The translations under genes were made by a program, and so were the position numbers. Of a stretch of DNA of 34,119 bases, positions 1 through 7,279 are shown one piece after another; position 1 is the first letter of the stretch, and each line of letters starts with the position of its first letter. The stretch comes from a virus. The notes below the pieces were generated by a model. It saw only the letters and a program-made list of their open reading frames with translations, did not search any database and was not told where the DNA came from. The stretch covers positions 1 to 34,119 of IMG/VR virus record IMGVR_UViG_3300048591_000727. One strand, given 5' to 3'.

Positions 1-1
1 A

Positions 2-826
2 AACTCCATATTAAAAAATGATAGATGTCAACTTTCAGGAAAAGAAATCGATATATTCATCCCAGACTTAAAAATTGGATTTGAGTTTGATGGCCTTTAT
101 TGGCATTCAGAAGCCAATAAAGACAAAAATGAAATGCTCAATAAAAAATTATTTGCGTTGAAAAACGGTATAAAAATTTATAACATTTATGAAGATGAAT
201 GGGATAATCATCCTGAAATAGTTAAGGATCGAATTAGGCACATTTTAGGGATTTCCAGTCCAAACACAGTATATGCTAGAAAATGTATAATTAAAGAAAT
301 AGACTCAAAAACAAAAAAACAGTTTTTACAGGAAAATCATATTCAGGGAAATGACACTTCTACTATAGCTAATTTGGGAGCTTTTTATTTAGACGAGCTT
401 GTTGGGGTAATGACATTTAAACCTACATCATTCGTCAAAGGCGGTGATGGTAGCGAAATAGAGTTGAGTAGATTTGCTATTAAAATCAATTATGCTATTC
501 CGGGAATAGCCAGTAAGCTTTTGAAGTTTTATACGCAAAAACATTCCCCTAACAGCATAATCTCTTATGCTGATAATCGCTGGAGTTTTGGTAATTTATA
601 TAAAAAAATAGGCTTTGATTTTGTCCATAGATCCGAACCATCTTACTGGTATATAAATTCAAATGATATTAATAGATACCATCGATCTCGATTTATGAAA
701 CATATTCTAGTAGAAAAATATGATGCTGATCCTAGTATGACGGAACATGAAATAATGAATGAGATGGGTTTTTTGCGGGTATATGATGCGGGCACAACTA
801 AATGGAGATTGATCTTAAATAGTTGA
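2..826 (+). CDS. Vsr-like (EDxHD-type) homing endonuclease, 5'-truncated by window edge
   Basis: The frame is open from base 2, so the gene begins outside the window; the first internal ATG (134) lies after the nuclease motif and is not the true start. The visible 274 residues begin with the nuclease core EIDIFIPDLKIGFEFDGLYW followed by HSE, the pattern of the Vsr-related phage homing endonucleases. A conserved C-terminal domain follows (YARKC, ENHIQG, SYADNRWS, YWYI, RVYDAGT). The same blocks occur in the same order in the complete 580-residue gene on the minus strand at 19440-21182, so the two are paralogues. Known members are free-standing or sit in introns and inteins and cut DNA to spread themselves. 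What lies upstream, and hence which gene it interrupts, cannot be seen. No intein C-terminal motif follows it. Confidence 0.8.
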   Translation, partial: NSILKNDRCQLSGKEIDIFIPDLKIGFEFDGLYWHSEANKDKNEMLNKKLFALKNGIKIYNIYEDEWDNHPEIVKDRIRHILGISSPNTVYARKCIIKEIDSKTKKQFLQENHIQGNDTSTIANLGAFYLDELVGVMTFKPTSFVKGGDGSEIELSRFAIKINYAIPGIASKLLKFYTQKHSPNSIISYADNRWSFGNLYKKIGFDFVHRSEPSYWYINSNDINRYHRSRFMKHILVEKYDADPSMTEHEIMNEMGFLRVYDAGTTKWRLILNS

Positions 827-852
827 CTTATGCTCGCATACTATGCTATCAT
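823..852 (+). promoter_or_regulatory. Candidate sigma70-like early promoter
   Basis: TTGACT at 823-828, an 18-bp spacer and TATCAT at 847-852. The predicted start near 859 is just before the GGAG at 866-869 of the next gene. The -35 overlaps the stop codon region of the endonuclease gene. Confidence 0.45.
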
Positions 853-875
853 TAAAAATGACTTTGGAGTTTTTA

Positions 876-1337
876 ATGAAGCGATATACATCTCTTTTTG
901 ACGCAAAAATAGTAACCGAACTTTTATCTCACATAGAACAAGTGGAATTAGCGCATGTGGAATTTTACGATGAGGCTGAATCTACTGTAGTTTTTTTAGA
1001 TAGAAAACATTTAGACACATTAGGCCATCAAGAATTAATTGCGAATGAATTCAATACTTTATGCCTAGCTGATTATGTTGTTAAATTAAATAAAGATTCT
1101 TCTTTTAATATTATAAAATGTAGATTTTCTCATCCGGAAACCTTAGAAACTTATATAAATTTCTTACTTGATAGTGCATTTGTACTTTCAAAGCCGATGA
1201 AAATGTATTTAATACTCAACCATTTTATCACCACTAATAACTTAAAAACAGATAAATCTGATAAAATATTAGATGATATGGATACAATATGGAAAAACAA
1301 ATTGAAGCCTAATGAAAGAGATTTATTTAAGAATTAA
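876..1337 (+). CDS. Hypothetical phage protein, 153 aa
   Basis: Not recognised. The start is placed at ATG 876 (MKRYTSLFDAK) because GGAG at 866-869 is 6 nt upstream and because the candidate promoter at 823-852 would start transcription near 859, which excludes the in-frame ATGs at 843 and 858. The protein is soluble-looking and mixed helix/strand with no obvious catalytic motif, membrane segment or repeat; the C-terminal 30 residues are lysine/aspartate-rich. It has its own promoter immediately after a homing endonuclease gene. Its stop overlaps the stop of the convergent minus-strand gene (bases 1334-1337), so there is no room for a terminator between them. Confidence 0.6.
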   Translation: MKRYTSLFDAKIVTELLSHIEQVELAHVEFYDEAESTVVFLDRKHLDTLGHQELIANEFNTLCLADYVVKLNKDSSFNIIKCRFSHPETLETYINFLLDSAFVLSKPMKMYLILNHFITTNNLKTDKSDKILDDMDTIWKNKLKPNERDLFKN

Positions 1338-2065
1338 TCTTCTATTTTTTGCTCATAATAATCTTCTAATCTTGAACTTAGTTTTTTAAACATATCTTTA
1401 TTCAAGTGAGAAGCAAATTCGGCAGAAGGTAGAGATAACACAATTTTAATAAATTCTCTGGGAGAGCTTCCAAACTCTTCCGATTTAAGTTTCTTCATAG
1501 CAAGTTCTGCTGCTGCTTTCCTTGCAGATGTGACTGAAGCATCTGCAAGATTCGAAAGTTCCTTATGAGCTTTTGTGAAGCTATCCATTTTCTCCTTAAT
1601 GGACTTCATCAATTCAGCATAGTGCTTTTCAAAATTTTCTTTAGAGTTGTACATTTCTCTCTTTTCATGAGTGGTGATTTTATCATTTTCAAAATTTTCA
1701 TGATAACTTTCAATATACTCTTCAAATGCTCCACTAAACCCTTTAAATATTTCAGAATGCTTAGATAAAAAGGAGTCGATTTCCATTCGAGAAGGCAGTT
1801 CGTCTTTAACCTTAACAAATATGTAATATGCCCCACCCTTTCTACGTAAAGAAACATACTCATACCCTTCGGTATTTTCTATATGCAATACTAAGTTGGA
1901 TAGGCGAGAATCTTTGATCAATTTACCAACGTTTACTTCAATTGCATCATCTGAAACGTCAACATGCCCATGATCTAAATTATCTAATATTTTTTGATAT
2001 ACTAGTTCTGCTGACTCTGAAATATAGCCAGCTTTTTCAAACAGTAAAAAGTTTTTGAAATTCAT
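1334..2065 (-). CDS. Hypothetical phage protein with helical C-terminal half, 243 aa
   Basis: Not recognised. Start ATG at 2065 (MNFKNFLLFEK) follows GAGAGGT with 6 nt spacing; the upstream in-frame TTG at 2080 is less likely. The N-terminal 100 residues look alpha/beta (VLHIENTEGYEYVSLRRKGG, YYIFVKVKDE). Residues from about 110 to 200 are charged, helix-rich and probably coiled-coil, followed by an alanine/lysine-rich helix (ARKAAAELAMKKLK). A TATAAATA late-promoter motif lies on the same strand at 2083-2090, so late expression and a virion or assembly role are plausible. It is a single-gene unit between a convergent gene and the divergent tail-tube gene. Function remains unknown. Confidence 0.6.
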   Translation of the reverse strand: MNFKNFLLFEKAGYISESAELVYQKILDNLDHGHVDVSDDAIEVNVGKLIKDSRLSNLVLHIENTEGYEYVSLRRKGGAYYIFVKVKDELPSRMEIDSFLSKHSEIFKGFSGAFEEYIESYHENFENDKITTHEKREMYNSKENFEKHYAELMKSIKEKMDSFTKAHKELSNLADASVTSARKAAAELAMKKLKSEEFGSSPREFIKIVLSLPSAEFASHLNKDMFKKLSSRLEDYYEQKIED

Positions 2066-2082
2066 TTGATTACCTCTCAAAA

Positions 2083-2090
2083 TATTTATA
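2083..2090 (-). promoter_or_regulatory. T4-type late promoter motif TATAAATA
   Basis: Exact TATAAATA on the minus strand, 17 nt upstream of the ATG at 2065. It leaves a short leader containing the GAGAGGT ribosome-binding site. Confidence 0.55.
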
Positions 2091-2116
2091 TTTTTATAAG
2101 GTTTTTACTCATTTAT

Positions 2117-2124
2117 AATAAATA
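2117..2124 (+). promoter_or_regulatory. Late-promoter-like motif (T)AATAAATA
   Basis: TAATAAATA (2116-2124) lies 32 nt upstream of the tail-tube ATG at 2157. It is divergent from the TATAAATA at 2083-2090. It differs from the T4 late consensus at one position and recurs before several other genes here. Confidence 0.4.
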
Positions 2125-2156
2125 GAATAGAACCCAAAAATATTTAGGAGATTAAA

Positions 2157-2741
2157 ATGGCAAGATTAGTTGACTTAGGCTTCATTGACGGAGAATCTGG
2201 AATTCTTCACCCTAAGCATAAAAATAGATGGAAAGTTACGTTTTTCTTTCAAGGAACTGCCGATTCTACAGGATTAACTATCCAAGCTATTCAATGTGAT
2301 AGACCAAAGCTATCATTTGAACAGATTACATTAGATAGATATAACTCAAGAGCATTTATTGCCGGTAAGCATCAGTTTGATCCTATCAATATTACATTTG
2401 AAGATGACATTAGTGGACAAGCTACATCTTTAATTAATTCTCAACTTGAGCGCCAACAGAGGTTAGTCGGTGCCGGTGGAGCACCAGCATTGCCGGCAGC
2501 ACCATCTGCGGATCGCTATAAATTTGGCATGTTTATTGAAATGTTAGATGGTGATTACGATGGAAGATTAGTCCTTGAAACTTGGAGAATCGAAGGTGCA
2601 TACCTAGAAAACGTAGACTATACCGATTTAGATTACAGTGCAAGCGAAACTGTAAAAATCACAACAACTATTAGATATGACCATGCAAGTCAGATTGTAT
2701 CTGGTAGATCTGGTAGTGCTACTGGTGGTGTAACTCCTTAA
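2157..2741 (+). CDS. gp19: Tail tube protein, gp19 family
   Basis: Probable tail-tube subunit, the protein that stacks as hexamers inside the contractile sheath of myoviruses. Evidence is the family layout rather than high identity: an early strand (RWKVTFFFQ), an alternating strand ending in a cysteine (IQAIQCDRPKLSF), then the central loop and HQFDPINITFEDD, matching the order in T4 gp19 (FQCKATALP, then VTVMND). It has 194 residues, slightly longer than T4 gp19 (163), with a low-complexity Ala/Pro insert at about 104-116 and a Gly/Ser-rich C-terminus. AGGAG lies 6 nt before the ATG. A late-like promoter precedes it and a strong hairpin terminator follows, so it can be transcribed alone, as expected for a high-copy virion protein. 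Confidence 0.65.
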   Translation: MARLVDLGFIDGESGILHPKHKNRWKVTFFFQGTADSTGLTIQAIQCDRPKLSFEQITLDRYNSRAFIAGKHQFDPINITFEDDISGQATSLINSQLERQQRLVGAGGAPALPAAPSADRYKFGMFIEMLDGDYDGRLVLETWRIEGAYLENVDYTDLDYSASETVKITTTIRYDHASQIVSGRSGSATGGVTP

Positions 2742-2758
2742 TTTTTGACAAGGAAGTT

Positions 2759-2798
2759 GAAACAAAAAAAGGCCAAATATTTGGCCTTTTTTTGTTTC
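2759..2798 (+). terminator. Rho-independent terminator, perfect 20-bp palindrome
   Basis: A perfect inverted repeat with arms 2759-2778 and 2779-2798, containing GGCCAAATATTTGGCC flanked by A7 on the left and T7 on the right. It can act as a bidirectional intrinsic terminator. It lies 18 nt after the tail-tube stop codon. Confidence 0.9.
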
Positions 2799-2807
2799 CG
2801 TATATTA

Positions 2808-2815
2808 AATAAATA
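2808..2815 (+). promoter_or_regulatory. Late-promoter-like motif AATAAATA
   Basis: TTAAATAAATA (2805-2815) lies between the terminator and the ATG at 2837, leaving about a 16-nt leader. Transcription must restart here after the strong terminator, which supports a promoter. Confidence 0.45.
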
Positions 2816-2836
2816 CCATACAACACGATTTATTTT

Positions 2837-3385
2837 ATGACGATTAAAGCATTAAACGATATTTTTGAAAACGGTGGATTAACAGCAGTTGAGCGTTATC
2901 TAGAAACCTTAAATAATGGAATCGTTTCTTCCACTTCAAATGCACTTACGCCAACTGATGACATGTTTCAACTATCGACCGAGCAATCTACAACTAATTT
3001 CTTACTCGACAAAGGGAGAGGTTATATTTCCCAAGGAATAAATTCTTTATCTCTTATATCTAAAATAATTGAAGGGGTAAATCCAAATTCATTATTTTTA
3101 TTTGGAGATAGTATAGTTTTTGGAGATCCAAAAACTTTGAGACAATTGAATGATGAACAGCTATTTAATTTTGTATTAAGAAATTTAAGAATATCCGATT
3201 ATTTTACAATTGCTACAAGCAGAAATGCTGCATTTTGTGAATCTTATAAGCAATTTTTAATTAGCATTGGCAAGAGAGTTAGAACTGGTAGCTTCATAAA
3301 AGAAGAATTCCAAGAAAGAATTTTTTCAGATTCTAAGCGAATTATAAAACTTGCAATAGCACAATCAGGAGTCAGAAGTGTCTAA
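2837..3385 (+). CDS. Hypothetical virion-assembly protein, 182 aa
   Basis: Not recognised. It is a soluble protein beginning MTIKALNDIFENGGLTAV and mostly helical in character, with a basic C-terminal helix (IFSDSKRIIKLAIAQSG). No membrane segment or catalytic motif is visible. It lies between two tail-tube-like genes and upstream of a gp4-type head-completion gene. In T4, gene 4 is neighboured by genes 2 and 3, so a tail-completion or neck role is conceivable, but there is no sequence match I can name. No good Shine-Dalgarno precedes the ATG. The stop overlaps the GTG start of the next gene by 8 nt, implying coupled translation. Confidence 0.65.
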   Translation: MTIKALNDIFENGGLTAVERYLETLNNGIVSSTSNALTPTDDMFQLSTEQSTTNFLLDKGRGYISQGINSLSLISKIIEGVNPNSLFLFGDSIVFGDPKTLRQLNDEQLFNFVLRNLRISDYFTIATSRNAAFCESYKQFLISIGKRVRTGSFIKEEFQERIFSDSKRIIKLAIAQSGVRSV

Positions 3386-4007
3386 TTTTTTTAACCCAAC
3401 ATGGAAATTAACTAAAGGAGTTGGACCTAGTGATACTGCCGATAACTTCGGTGGGGCAGATCAACCAAAGGTTAAATATTTTTATACAGTAGAATTTGGA
3501 TTCGGTAGAGGGGTTAATCATGATCCGGGGTCCGATCAGCTTCAATCGATTTCCTTCGCGTGCAAACAAGCTACTAGACCTACAGTAAATATAAATTATA
3601 CGGATATTAATTTTTATAATTACAGAACTAAAGTAGGGACTAGAGTAGATTATGGGGTTGTAACTTTAACATTTTATGATGATAATAATAACAAAGCGCA
3701 TGATATGTTTCAAAACTATTTGAACTTTATAAGCCCGATATCAAATACTTCCCGCGAATCTGCCGGGAGTTTGGAAACTCTTAGACCAGCAACACATGGA
3801 AGTCTTCAAAACACTCACGGTCCATTATCTTATATAACAGTGAACCATCACTACAGTAAAGATGGCTCCGAAAGAAAGGTAAAATATAATTACTTAAATC
3901 CAAAAATTCAAAATGCTACTTTAGATGAATTGGATATGACACAAAGCGATACCAACTCTGTAACAATAACTTTCGTATACGACGCTGTTAATATAGAAAA
4001 AGAATAA
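3378..4007 (+). CDS. Second tail-tube-like protein (gp19 fold; tube paralogue or tube-cap/initiator)
   Basis: GTG start at 3378 with AGGAG at 3367-3371 and 6 nt spacing, overlapping the previous gene by 8 nt. The 209-residue protein shows the tube-subunit pattern: YFYTVEFGF, then SISFACKQATRPTV, YRTKVGTRVDYG, VTLTFYDD and a helix AHDMFQNYLNFI. It ends in a strand-rich tail with TVTITF-like alternation (TNSVTITFVYDAV). This parallels gp19 (FTFQCKATALP, then VTVMNDEAH). T4-like phages also use the tube fold in gp48 and gp54 at the baseplate, but those are longer. I infer a structural tail protein, either a second tube subunit or a tube terminator. Immediately followed by gene 4. Confidence 0.55.
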   Translation: MSNFFNPTWKLTKGVGPSDTADNFGGADQPKVKYFYTVEFGFGRGVNHDPGSDQLQSISFACKQATRPTVNINYTDINFYNYRTKVGTRVDYGVVTLTFYDDNNNKAHDMFQNYLNFISPISNTSRESAGSLETLRPATHGSLQNTHGPLSYITVNHHYSKDGSERKVKYNYLNPKIQNATLDELDMTQSDTNSVTITFVYDAVNIEKE

Positions 4008-4008
4008 T

Positions 4009-4467
4009 ATGAAGTCTAAGTCTAAACCAAACGCAACTGAAAAACCAAAATATAAACTTAAAAATCCAGATAAGTATTTGGGAAATCCAGAAAATATAGT
4101 AATCAGATCTTCATGGGAATTACAATTTTTTGAATTTTGTGATAATAATAAAAACATATTACGTTGGAGTTCAGAAGAGATTAAAATTCCTTATATGAAA
4201 CCAACCCCACAGGGCCTAAAACCGGCTATGTATTTCCCAGATGCATACATTGAATATGTTGATAAAAATGGAAATTTAATTAAAGAATTAATAGAAATAA
4301 AACCAGAGAAGCAGTCTAGACTTTCGAAAGCCAAAAAATCTACCACTAGAATGTTTGAGAACGCAGTTGCTGTAGTAAATTTTGCTAAATGGGAAGCTGC
4401 TGAGAAGTGGTGTTCTCAGAGAGGAATTAAGTTTTCAGTTATAACAGAAAAAACTTTACATAGATAA
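4009..4467 (+). CDS. gp4: Head completion protein, gp4-type PD-(D/E)xK nuclease fold
   Basis: 152 residues, essentially the length of T4 gp4. Recognisable landmarks in order are KNPDKYLGN, IVIRSSWELQFFEFCD, ILRWSSEEIKIPY, YFPDAYIEY, ELIEIKPEKQ and FAKWEAAEKWCSQRGIKF. These match the T4 gp4 pattern (YRSSWELKFMNYCD, WASEELVIPY, YFPDFIIKY, IEVKP). The E in SSWEL, the PD of YFPD and the ExK of EIKP form a PD-(D/E)xK nuclease core resembling the N-terminal domain of TnsA. In T4 this protein is required to complete filled heads before tail joining. It starts one base after the preceding stop. The following gene has its own late promoter. Confidence 0.85.
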   Translation: MKSKSKPNATEKPKYKLKNPDKYLGNPENIVIRSSWELQFFEFCDNNKNILRWSSEEIKIPYMKPTPQGLKPAMYFPDAYIEYVDKNGNLIKELIEIKPEKQSRLSKAKKSTTRMFENAVAVVNFAKWEAAEKWCSQRGIKFSVITEKTLHR

Positions 4468-4473
4468 TCCTTT

Positions 4474-4481
4474 TATAAATA
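4474..4481 (+). promoter_or_regulatory. T4-type late promoter motif TATAAATA
   Basis: Exact TATAAATA 32 nt before the ATG at 4514, with AAAAGG as ribosome-binding site. It would drive the scaffold-like gene and the overlapping genes behind it. Confidence 0.6.
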
Positions 4482-4513
4482 TAGTAATACATAAATGTAA
4501 AAAAGGTAAACTA

Positions 4514-5818
4514 ATGAAACGCAATATCAAGGAAAATGCTGCAGTTGGTTCAGTATCAGCAACATCAATAGCGGTAAAAACAGATAATTCAGGAAAGCCG
4601 GAAAAAAGTTCTCTTTTAAGTTTTTTACTTGATTTCAATAAAAGAATAAAAAACAAATGTGATTATAAGCCTGTTGTTATGGAATCAACAAATTTCAGAA
4701 TTACTTTGAATGAAAAATTTGATTTACAGGATGTTCTTTCCAGATTAAAGGGTATTGAAAGAACAAAGCCGCAGCCCAAAGATGTAACTACATACGGTGT
4801 AGAAGATGATGACGGTAATATAATGAAGATTTCCGTAAGATCGGATCAGGCCAGTGAGTTTGAAGATGCTCTCGCATTTGAGTTGGCTGAACTTAAAGAT
4901 GCATTACCTAAAGATGATAAAGAAGCAAGCTCCATTTCTATGGCAGAGCTTCTTTATATTCTTAAGGATAAATTTGATATTGTTGATGTTGAATTCCCGA
5001 CAATCCCATCTGACGTAGTTTATAATGCAAAAGATGCATCAACCTCAGTAGGTACAAAACAAGAAATTGATATTAACAATGTTGATACATCGAATGAAAC
5101 AAATCCCGAAACATCTGATTTGGAAGAATTATCACCGGAAGAAGGGGAAGGCAATCAGGAAGGAGAGGAAGGAGAGGAAGGAGAGGAAATCGAAGGTTCT
5201 GACGAGTTTTCTGATTTAAATTTTTCAGATGACGAATCTGTAGAAGATTTTGAAGAGGATTTGGGTGGAAGTGACGAATCTTCTATGCTCAAGCAAGTTA
5301 TATCGATGCTAAAAAGTCAAGCAGAGGCAGAGAAGGCTAGAGCAGAAGCCGAAGCCGAAAAAGCTAGAGCAGCACAAGCCGAATATTCTGCTAAGGCTGC
5401 TTCATTTGAATTGGGTAGACAAGAAGAACTAATGAGAATGGAAGCAGAAGTGGAAAAGCAGAAACAAAAAGAAAAAGAAGCTAAAAAAATGGCAGATTTG
5501 GCAAGATATAGGGTGAATAAAGCTGGTGATTTAACTGAAACTGTTTTAGTTGAATTCGATGAATTCGACAATGAAGCCTATTTACGTCGTCAAATACCAA
5601 TAATCACTGCTAAATATAGAGTAGAAGCGGGAGATTCCCCGGAAACTGTTAAGTTCAAGAACGAACAAAAAATATTAGCTATGCGTGACCTTCAAACAAG
5701 AATAAGAAGTGCTAGATCCCGTGCGAAATATAACAAAACTCGCCAAGATCAAGAAAAGGATTCAATGGATGTTTTTTCCGGACAGCAGCAGGGAGGCCAA
5801 AGTAATGCAGCTAGATAA
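4514..5818 (+). CDS. Acidic coiled-coil protein, candidate prohead scaffold/core
   Basis: 434 residues in distinct zones. Residues 1-150 are a mixed N-terminal domain (FRITLNEKFDLQDVLSRLKG; YGVEDDDGNIMKISVRSDQ). Residues about 195-255 are an extremely acidic Glu/Asp/Gly linker, including a threefold 9-bp DNA repeat near 5160-5190. Residues about 260-335 are a long Ala/Glu/Lys/Arg coiled coil, then a basic C-terminal domain. Such a charged, coiled-coil, low-complexity build is typical of internal scaffold and prohead-core proteins (T4 gp22, gp67, gp68), but no signature residues allow a firm name. A late promoter precedes it. The next gene, encoding a very basic protein, starts inside its 3' end (14-nt overlap), so the acidic and basic proteins are probably co-translated and may interact. 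Confidence 0.55.
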   Translation: MKRNIKENAAVGSVSATSIAVKTDNSGKPEKSSLLSFLLDFNKRIKNKCDYKPVVMESTNFRITLNEKFDLQDVLSRLKGIERTKPQPKDVTTYGVEDDDGNIMKISVRSDQASEFEDALAFELAELKDALPKDDKEASSISMAELLYILKDKFDIVDVEFPTIPSDVVYNAKDASTSVGTKQEIDINNVDTSNETNPETSDLEELSPEEGEGNQEGEEGEEGEEIEGSDEFSDLNFSDDESVEDFEEDLGGSDESSMLKQVISMLKSQAEAEKARAEAEAEKARAAQAEYSAKAASFELGRQEELMRMEAEVEKQKQKEKEAKKMADLARYRVNKAGDLTETVLVEFDEFDNEAYLRRQIPIITAKYRVEAGDSPETVKFKNEQKILAMRDLQTRIRSARSRAKYNKTRQDQEKDSMDVFSGQQQGGQSNAAR

Positions 5819-6146
5819 ATTATTTGATATTATGGAAGTCCTTGAAAATGAAGAAGTTGAATTAACTAATGAAGGACAAATTCAGAGACAATTCAAGCGA
5901 TATGGAACCAAGTTTGCTAGACAATTCAGATGTATGTCTGGCCCAAAAGAGGGGAGACTCGTTACTAGCCCGGAAAAATGCGGTATAAGAAAAGATCCTC
6001 TGAGAGTTAGAATTGGAAAAAAATCAGCTAGAATTAAAAAACAGCAACGAGTGAGGAAAACTTTGTTTACCAAAAGAAAAACCATTTCTAAAATTTTACA
6101 GAGAAGAAATAAACTTTTAAGAGGTGAGAGTACCAATGCAGTTTAA
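5805..6146 (+). CDS. Small highly basic phage-conserved protein, 113 aa
   Basis: The start is set at ATG 5805 (MQLDKLFDIMEVLEN) because GGGAGG at 5791-5796 lies 8 nt upstream; the longer frame from 5709 would run deep inside the previous gene. After an acidic N-terminal helix the protein becomes extremely rich in Lys/Arg, with the core FRCMSGPKEGRLVTSPEKC followed by GKKSARIKKQQRVRKT and KRKTISKILQRRNK. Cysteines lie at both ends of the RCMSG...EKC segment. Similar 'RC-SGP-KGRLV' proteins occur in T4-like marine phages, as far as I recall, without a settled function. Nucleic-acid binding or a capsid-internal role is inferred from charge and position. Confidence 0.6.
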   Translation: MQLDKLFDIMEVLENEEVELTNEGQIQRQFKRYGTKFARQFRCMSGPKEGRLVTSPEKCGIRKDPLRVRIGKKSARIKKQQRVRKTLFTKRKTISKILQRRNKLLRGESTNAV

Positions 6147-6597
6147 TACCAAAGAAGAATTATACGAGTTTATACAAGAATGTATAAACTCTTATGATAT
6201 TAAAGACATAAACATTACTATAATCGAAAATTCTCATAAACAAAATGAAGAGGAAAATAATATCGACTATAAAATTGAAGAATCCTCACCAAAAGAATAT
6301 TCTTTTGAAATCACTTCTCTATATGAGACTCCACAAAAAGTGGTTGTTGAAAGTATAGACACCAATGTGATATACTGCAAAGAATTAAATATAAAAGTAA
6401 ATGAATCTAACACATGTTATACAGATTTTGTTAATTTGTTCGATTCCAAAATATTATGTAATGTATGTCTGGATGAAAACGCGGTTCCTATAGTATATTT
6501 AAGTTTTAAATTAAATGAAAAAGAATATTTAAATGAACCATTTAAATTGATTAAATCTGATGATAATAGAATAGTAGTTTCATCAAAATATGCTTAA
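6136..6597 (+). CDS. Hypothetical protein, 153 aa
   Basis: Not recognised. ATG 6136 (MQFNTKEELYEFIQEC) is preferred over the in-frame GTG at 6124, since GAGGT at 6121-6125 serves as its ribosome-binding site. It overlaps the previous gene by 11 nt. The N-terminal 25 residues look helical, residues 35-55 are acidic linker, and the remainder is strand-rich with four cysteines (YCKELNIKV, NTCYTDFVNLF, LCNVCLDENAV). The spacing of the Cys-x-x-Cys pair (CNVC) does not make a complete zinc site on its own. It is part of the translationally coupled chain running from 4514 to 7225. Confidence 0.55.
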   Translation: MQFNTKEELYEFIQECINSYDIKDINITIIENSHKQNEEENNIDYKIEESSPKEYSFEITSLYETPQKVVVESIDTNVIYCKELNIKVNESNTCYTDFVNLFDSKILCNVCLDENAVPIVYLSFKLNEKEYLNEPFKLIKSDDNRIVVSSKYA

Positions 6598-7225
6598 ATC
6601 TCCATTTTTATTTTATCGTGACATCATTTCTCCATTAATGTGCGAGGAAATAACCTCTTTTTATGATGCAGATACACCGGATTTTAATCACAAAAAATCT
6701 GTAGCACTAAAAACCATTCGGTATAATAAGCTATTAGAAGGAAGACTAGTATCTAATGTAATTAAACCTATAATTCCTACCATAGAACAGCATTATGGTG
6801 TGGAGTACGCAGGTCTATTACCTATGACTATAGAATGGTATCCCGAAAATTGTCAAGAAGAATATCCAGAATCCGATGCAGAAAAATATATAAGAAACAA
6901 ATGGGTTAGAGTAAATGATTCTGATTTTACTATACTTATTTTTTTAAAGGATGTATATTTGCAAGATTCAAAAGAAAATTTAGATCCAATGTATGAAGTA
7001 TATGGTGGAAGTTTACAATTTCCAAATTTTAATTTTTCATTAAACACTCAAAGGGGGTCAGCAGTTGTATTACCTAGCTGTAAAAACTTTGCGTTTAATG
7101 TCAAACCACCAAAAGTAGCTGATCAGTTTTTAATTAAGTTTAACTTAGTTTGTCAAGATAGATTTAAGTACGATCAGACTTTATTTGAGCCCAATTATAA
7201 AAAGTGGTTATCGCAACCCCATTGA
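6590..7225 (+). CDS. 2OG-Fe(II) oxygenase-fold protein lacking the catalytic histidines
   Basis: 211 residues with the outline of phage 2-oxoglutarate/Fe(II) oxygenases: an N-terminal helix after FYRDIISPLMCEEI, a strand FTILIFLKDVY (113-123), then YGGSLQFPNFNFSL (138-151), GSAVVLPS (156-163) and a final strand LIKFNLV. These positions correspond to the jelly-roll strands carrying GGEL-FP and the VLFPS strand in active members. However, the whole protein contains only three histidines (34, 68 and 211), none in an HxD/E context, and the usual distal His and Arg positions read FAFN and ADQF. It therefore probably does not bind iron in the canonical way. A structural or binding role in the virion-assembly operon is inferred. 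Starts 8 nt inside the previous gene. Confidence 0.55.
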   Translation: MLKSPFLFYRDIISPLMCEEITSFYDADTPDFNHKKSVALKTIRYNKLLEGRLVSNVIKPIIPTIEQHYGVEYAGLLPMTIEWYPENCQEEYPESDAEKYIRNKWVRVNDSDFTILIFLKDVYLQDSKENLDPMYEVYGGSLQFPNFNFSLNTQRGSAVVLPSCKNFAFNVKPPKVADQFLIKFNLVCQDRFKYDQTLFEPNYKKWLSQPH

Positions 7226-7250
7226 CATATTCTTCCAAACATCGTAAAGT
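7222..7250 (+). promoter_or_regulatory. Sigma70-like promoter of the replication operon
   Basis: Consensus -35 TTGACA at 7222-7227 (overlapping the preceding stop codon), a 17-bp spacer and -10 TAAAGT at 7245-7250. Expected start is near 7257, leaving about a 23-nt leader with AGGAG at 7264-7268 before the ATG at 7280. Confidence 0.6.
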
Positions 7251-7279
7251 AATCTCTCCAACTAGGAGATATTAGATTT

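Noticed and set aside
827-1337. C-intein or intron remnant behind the left-edge homing endonuclease
   Set aside because: No VYD-x-x-V / NF-A / HN pattern occurs in any frame I read there. The following gene starts normally with its own promoter and ribosome-binding site.
5709-5804. Longer start for the small basic protein
   Set aside because: It would overlap the scaffold-like gene by 110 nt. GGGAGG with 8-nt spacing points to ATG 5805.
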